9,150 bases of DNA, taken from positions 1-9,150 of the forward strand of contig DPGF01000117.1 in NCBI GenBank assembly GCA_003522105.1, in the 5' to 3' direction. Positions 7,633 through 9,150 of this stretch are shown piece by piece. Numbering within the stretch: the first letter of the stretch is position 1; every line of letters begins with the position of its first letter. The DNA comes from Oscillibacter sp. (GTDB taxonomy: Bacteria > Bacillota > Clostridia > Oscillospirales > Oscillospiraceae). The notes beneath the pieces are model-generated. The model was not told where the DNA came from and searched no databases. It saw only the letters and a program-made list of their open reading frames with translations. The translations under genes were made by a program, and so were the position numbers.

Positions 7633-8645
7633 AGATCCTCGCTTTTGAGTCCTCCTGCGACGAGACTGCCGTTGCGGTCGTCGAGGACGGGCGCAAAATC
7701 CTCTCCGACGCCATCGCGTCGCAGGCCGACCTGCACGCGCTCTACGGCGGCGTTGTGCCGGAGATCGCCTCGCGCAAGCACATCGAGGCCATCGCCGCGC
7801 TGACTGAGCAGGCGCTCAAAGAGGCCAGCGTTCAGAAATCCGACATCGACGCCGTGGCCGCGACCTACGCCCCCGGTCTCATCGGCGCGGTGCTCGTAGG
7901 GCTGAACTTTGCCAAGTCTGCGGCCTATGCGCTGAACGTGCCGCTCATTCCCGTGCATCACATCCGCGGACACATCGCGGCGAACTATCTCGCCTTCCCA
8001 GAGCTGGAGCCGCCGTTCCTCGCGCTGTGCATGTCCGGCGGCAATACCCTCATCGTCGATGTGCGCGGCTACACGGACTTTGCCCTTCTCGGTGCGACGC
8101 GCGACGATGCGGCGGGCGAATGCTTCGACAAGGCCGCGCGCGTGCTGGGCCTTCCCTACCCCGGCGGCGCAGCGATGGACAAGCTCGCGCACGAGAGCAC
8201 GGGCGGCGTTTACGACCTGCCGCGCGCAAAAATCGACGGGAGCCCCCTCGACATGAGCTTTTCCGGACTCAAAACCGCCGTTGTCAACCTTGCGCACAAC
8301 GCAGATCAGACCGGAAAGCAGCTCGACCGCGCCGCGCTTGCGCGCGACTTCACGCAGGCGGTTGTCGACGAGCTGGTACCGCGCGCGATGCTCGCCATGG
8401 AGCAAAGCGGGCATAAAGTACTCGTTGCCGCGGGCGGCGTGGCCGCAAACTCCTTTATCCGCACAGCGCTTGAAGAAGAATGCCGGAAGCGCGGCTATAC
8501 GCTCTATCTCCCGCCGCTGAAGCTCTGCGGTGACAACGGCGCGATGATCGGCGCACAGGGGTATTATGAGTATCTCGCCGGCGCGCGGGCGGATTGGGCG
8601 CTGAACGCTTACGCAACAAGGGACATCGACGATCCCATCATCTGA
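7629..8645 (+). CDS. tsaD: tRNA N6-adenosine threonylcarbamoyltransferase TsaD (formerly Gcp/YgjD)
   Basis: TsaD transfers threonylcarbamoyl from threonylcarbamoyl-AMP to A37 of ANN-decoding tRNAs, forming t6A, together with TsaB and TsaE in the cytoplasm; TsaC makes the intermediate. The 338-residue length is normal for the family. The ASKHA fold motifs are intact: FESSCDETAVAVV (6-18), EIASRKH (45-51), VHHIRGHIAANYL (109-121) with metal ligands H111 and H115, CMSGGNTLIV (134-143), ATRDDAAGECFDK (156-168), PYPGG (176-180), SFSGLKTAVVN (210-220), AAGGVAANS (267-275) and LCGDNGAMI (299-307) with D302 as the third metal ligand. The ATGA overlap with rimI and GGGGAGG at 7615-7621 inside the rimI 3' end indicate coupled translation. 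It is the last gene of the operon. The partner genes tsaB and tsaE, often adjacent, are not in this window. Confidence 0.97.
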   Translation: MKILAFESSCDETAVAVVEDGRKILSDAIASQADLHALYGGVVPEIASRKHIEAIAALTEQALKEASVQKSDIDAVAATYAPGLIGAVLVGLNFAKSAAYALNVPLIPVHHIRGHIAANYLAFPELEPPFLALCMSGGNTLIVDVRGYTDFALLGATRDDAAGECFDKAARVLGLPYPGGAAMDKLAHESTGGVYDLPRAKIDGSPLDMSFSGLKTAVVNLAHNADQTGKQLDRAALARDFTQAVVDELVPRAMLAMEQSGHKVLVAAGGVAANSFIRTALEEECRKRGYTLYLPPLKLCGDNGAMIGAQGYYEYLAGARADWALNAYATRDIDDPII

Positions 8646-8651
8646 CATACG

Positions 8652-8687
8652 AAAGGGTACCCTCTTTTGACAGAGGATACCCTTTTT
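8652..8687 (+). terminator. Rho-independent terminator of the polA-rimI-tsaD operon
   Basis: AAAGGGTA (8652-8659) pairs with TACCCTTT (8678-8685). After one C-A mismatch the stem continues with CCTCT (8661-8665) and AGAGG (8672-8676), leaving a 6-nt loop. T8683-T8687 form the tail. It begins seven nt after the tsaD stop. Confidence 0.85.
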
Positions 8688-8751
8688 ATCTCCGTTCCCC
8701 CGCCCGATGCAAGAGGACGATCTCAGCTTGCATAATTCTCCGATTATGGTA

Positions 8752-8784
8752 ACAAATCGAATTTCTGTTCTTTTACAAATCGAA
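8752..8784 (+). repeat. Pair of 10-bp direct repeats ACAAATCGAA
   Basis: Identical copies lie at 8752-8761 and 8775-8784, 23 bp apart start to start. An inverted repeat CTGTTC (8765-8770) / GAACAG (8782-8787) overlaps the second copy. The function is unknown; the ATCGAA core differs from the Spo0A-box consensus at two positions. Confidence 0.5.
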
Positions 8785-8794
8785 CAGTTTCAGA

Positions 8795-8807
8795 ATTATG
8801 TAAATTT
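8795..8807 (+). repeat. 13-bp direct repeat ATTATGTAAATTT, copy 1
   Basis: This sequence is identical to 8958-8970. Copy 1 runs directly into TTCGACA (8806-8812), the reverse complement of the Spo0A-box consensus TGTCGAA. Confidence 0.7.
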
Positions 8808-8812
8808 CGACA
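8806..8812 (-). promoter_or_regulatory. Perfect Spo0A-box consensus match (minus strand)
   Basis: The minus strand reads TGTCGAA, the consensus bound by phosphorylated Spo0A in spore-forming Bacillota. The host carries spoVT and so should also have Spo0A. A 7-mer can occur by chance, but a second perfect match lies at 9083-9089 in the same region. Confidence 0.4.
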
Positions 8813-8854
8813 CACACCTATTTCTGCGATATGTTTTCCATTCTACAGAAAGCG

Positions 8855-8872
8855 ATTCTATTTTTCCTCTTT
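8855..8872 (+). repeat. 18-bp imperfect direct repeat, copy 1 (ATTCTATTTTTCCTCTTT)
   Basis: It matches 9065-9082 at 17 of 18 positions and lies exactly 210 bp before it. A second block, CACACACCT (8811-8819 and 9021-9029), repeats with the same 210-bp offset. Confidence 0.65.
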
Positions 8873-8900
8873 AATCAAGCGTTTTTCAGAAGTGCACTGC

Positions 8901-8930
8901 TGTGGATAAGTCTGTGGAAACTGTGGATAA
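8901..8930. promoter_or_regulatory. Cluster of three DnaA boxes
   Basis: TGTGGATAA, the exact complement of the DnaA-box consensus TTATCCACA, occurs at 8901-8909 and 8922-8930 in the same orientation and 21 bp apart, about two helical turns. Between them TGTGGAAAC (8913-8921) is a degenerate box, two mismatches from the consensus. Two perfect 9-mers plus a near match within 30 bp is far beyond chance. Closely spaced boxes of this kind are typical of oriC and of dnaA promoters, where DnaA-ATP assembles. Confidence 0.85.
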
Positions 8931-8937
8931 CTCATCG

Positions 8938-8970
8938 TAGAATCGTTTATTTAGAATATTATGTAAATTT
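8938..8970. other. AT-rich tract beside the DnaA boxes (candidate duplex-unwinding element)
   Basis: The 33 bases contain only five G or C residues and begin seven nt after the last DnaA box. The position and composition match the element that melts first at bacterial origins. It ends in copy 2 of the ATTATGTAAATTT repeat. A clear run of DnaA-trio motifs is not evident, so this remains a candidate. Confidence 0.4.
8958..8970 (+). repeat. 13-bp direct repeat ATTATGTAAATTT, copy 2
   Basis: This is identical to 8795-8807, 163 bp away. Copy 2 overlaps the first TGTCG motif of the phased array by one base, so both copies abut a TGTCG element, in opposite orientations. Confidence 0.7.
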
Positions 8971-9102
8971 GTCGCTTCCGCAAATCTCCTGTCGTTCATT
9001 CCGACGTTTTGTCGGAAAAGCACACACCTCTCCGCTTTTTGGCAACTTCTGTCGGAACTGCCGCATTCTATTTTTACTCTTTTGTCGAATACTTTGCCGC
9101 AT
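8959..9102 (-). CDS. Possible 47-residue basic peptide ORF (doubtful)
   Basis: On the minus strand an ATG at 9102 follows a very good ribosome binding site (GGAGG with 6-nt spacing) and opens a 47-codon frame ending in TAA at 8959. The peptide begins MRQSIRQKSKNRMRQF and is rich in Arg, Lys and Gln, with no motif I recognise; it is not ribosomal protein L34. The repeated Arg-Gln pairs arise because the frame reads through the complement (CGACA) of the TGTCG array, so the frame may be a by-product of a regulatory repeat. No clear promoter is visible before the window edge. Confidence 0.2.
   Translation of the reverse strand: MRQSIRQKSKNRMRQFRQKLPKSGEVCAFPTKRRNERQEICGSDKFT
8970..9054 (+). repeat. 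Phased array of TGTCG motifs (20-bp and 40-bp steps)
   Basis: TGTCG occurs on the plus strand at 8970, 8990, 9010 and 9050: two steps of exactly 20 bp and one of 40. A fifth copy at 9083 is out of step by 33 bp. The extended forms are TGTCGCT, TGTCGTT, TGTCGGA, TGTCGGA and, at 9083, TGTCGAA. Identical orientation and near-two-turn spacing suggest a protein bound repeatedly on one face of the helix. The similarity to the Spo0A box is clear, but the middle copies are imperfect. Confidence 0.5.
8999..9017. repeat. Inverted repeat TTCCGAC / GTCGGAA
   Basis: Perfect 7-bp arms (8999-9005 and 9011-9017) are separated by GTTTT. The right arm is part of the TGTCG array element at 9010. It may be a dimeric protein site or a small cruciform. 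It lacks a T-tract, so it is not a typical terminator. Confidence 0.5.
9065..9082 (+). repeat. 18-bp imperfect direct repeat, copy 2 (ATTCTATTTTTACTCTTT)
   Basis: It differs from 8855-8872 at one base. It is directly followed by the perfect Spo0A-box match at 9083-9089, whereas copy 1 is followed by AATCAAGCG. Confidence 0.65.
9083..9089 (+). promoter_or_regulatory. Perfect Spo0A-box consensus match (plus strand)
   Basis: The plus strand reads TGTCGAA. It is the second exact consensus match in this region and the last member of the TGTCG series. Both the region and the host type make Spo0A binding plausible, but it is not shown. Confidence 0.4.
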
Positions 9103-9114
9103 TTCCCCCCTCCA

Positions 9115-9135
9115 TTTTGCAGGAACTCTGCAAAA
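9115..9135. repeat. Perfect 8-bp inverted repeat TTTTGCAG / CTGCAAAA next to a -10-like TATACT
   Basis: The arms at 9115-9122 and 9128-9135 are separated by GAACT and followed at once by TATACT (9136-9141), a good -10 sequence on the plus strand. No clear -35 lies 16 to 18 nt upstream; that position falls in the left arm. It could be an operator over an activator-dependent promoter of the next gene, which lies beyond the window. Confidence 0.4.
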
Positions 9136-9150
9136 TATACTATTTGTATA

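Larger units (their letters stand above)
8688..9150. other. AT-rich, repeat-dense non-coding region with DnaA boxes (candidate replication origin or dnaA control region)
   Basis: After the tsaD terminator the composition switches abruptly from GC-rich coding sequence to AT-rich DNA with no convincing gene. It contains a cluster of DnaA-box sequences (8901-8930), an adjoining very AT-rich tract (8938-8970), a phased TGTCG array (8970-9087), two pairs of direct repeats, short inverted repeats and two perfect Spo0A-box matches. This combination is expected of a bacterial origin of replication or of the region upstream of dnaA. Two small open frames (8707-8874 plus, 8959-9102 minus) are discussed elsewhere and are not strong. 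The region runs off the right edge, so the adjoining gene, which would settle the identity, is not visible. Confidence 0.6.

Noticed and set aside
8646..8690. Possible attachment site or mobile element end after tsaD
   Set aside because: The inverted repeat there is explained as an intrinsic terminator with a T-tail. There is no integrase, transposase or target duplication.
8707..8874. Plus-strand 55-codon ORF starting MQEDDLSLHN after the tsaD terminator
   Set aside because: No ribosome binding site (the upstream bases are C-rich), no recognisable motif, and it runs through the repeat region. AT-rich noncoding DNA can give such a frame by chance.

Overview
The window looks like chromosomal DNA from a spore-forming, fairly GC-rich member of the Bacillota, most likely a Clostridia-type anaerobe. 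The main reasons are a C-terminal SpoVT fragment at the left edge, strong GGAGG-type ribosome binding sites, sigma-A-like promoters, compact Rho-independent terminators, and a DNA polymerase I with a degenerate proofreading domain as in other Firmicutes. I cannot name a genus. No insertion sequence, prophage, CRISPR array, tRNA or rRNA gene is visible.

Layout from left to right. (1) Bases 1-288 (+): the end of spoVT, a sporulation regulator. A hairpin at 299-326 serves as a terminator shared with the convergent operon. (2) Bases 341-2643 (-): a two-gene ABC transporter operon (ATPase, then a 12-TM permease, 7-nt overlap) with a good promoter at 2698-2725. (3) Bases 2813-4246 (-): an AzgA-type NCS2 purine permease with its own promoter (4326-4354) and terminator (2767-2796). 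(4) Bases 4482-8645 (+): polA, rimI and tsaD, tightly spaced as one operon, with a promoter at 4415-4443 and a terminator at 8652-8687. Its products act in DNA repair and Okazaki-fragment processing, protein N-terminal acetylation, and t6A tRNA modification. (5) Bases 8688-9150: AT-rich, gene-poor DNA quite unlike the rest.

The last region is the most interesting part. It holds three same-strand DnaA-box sequences within 30 bp (8901-8930), followed directly by a very AT-rich stretch. Next comes an array of TGTCG motifs at 20-bp and 40-bp steps (8970, 8990, 9010, 9050) plus one at 9083. There are also two perfect matches to the Spo0A-box consensus TGTCGAA, two pairs of direct repeats, two sequence blocks repeated in register at exactly 210 bp, and several inverted repeats. 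It reads as a replication origin or a DnaA/Spo0A-controlled regulatory region, perhaps upstream of dnaA just beyond the window. This is inference: dnaA itself is not visible, and polA-rimI-tsaD would run toward such an origin rather than away from it.
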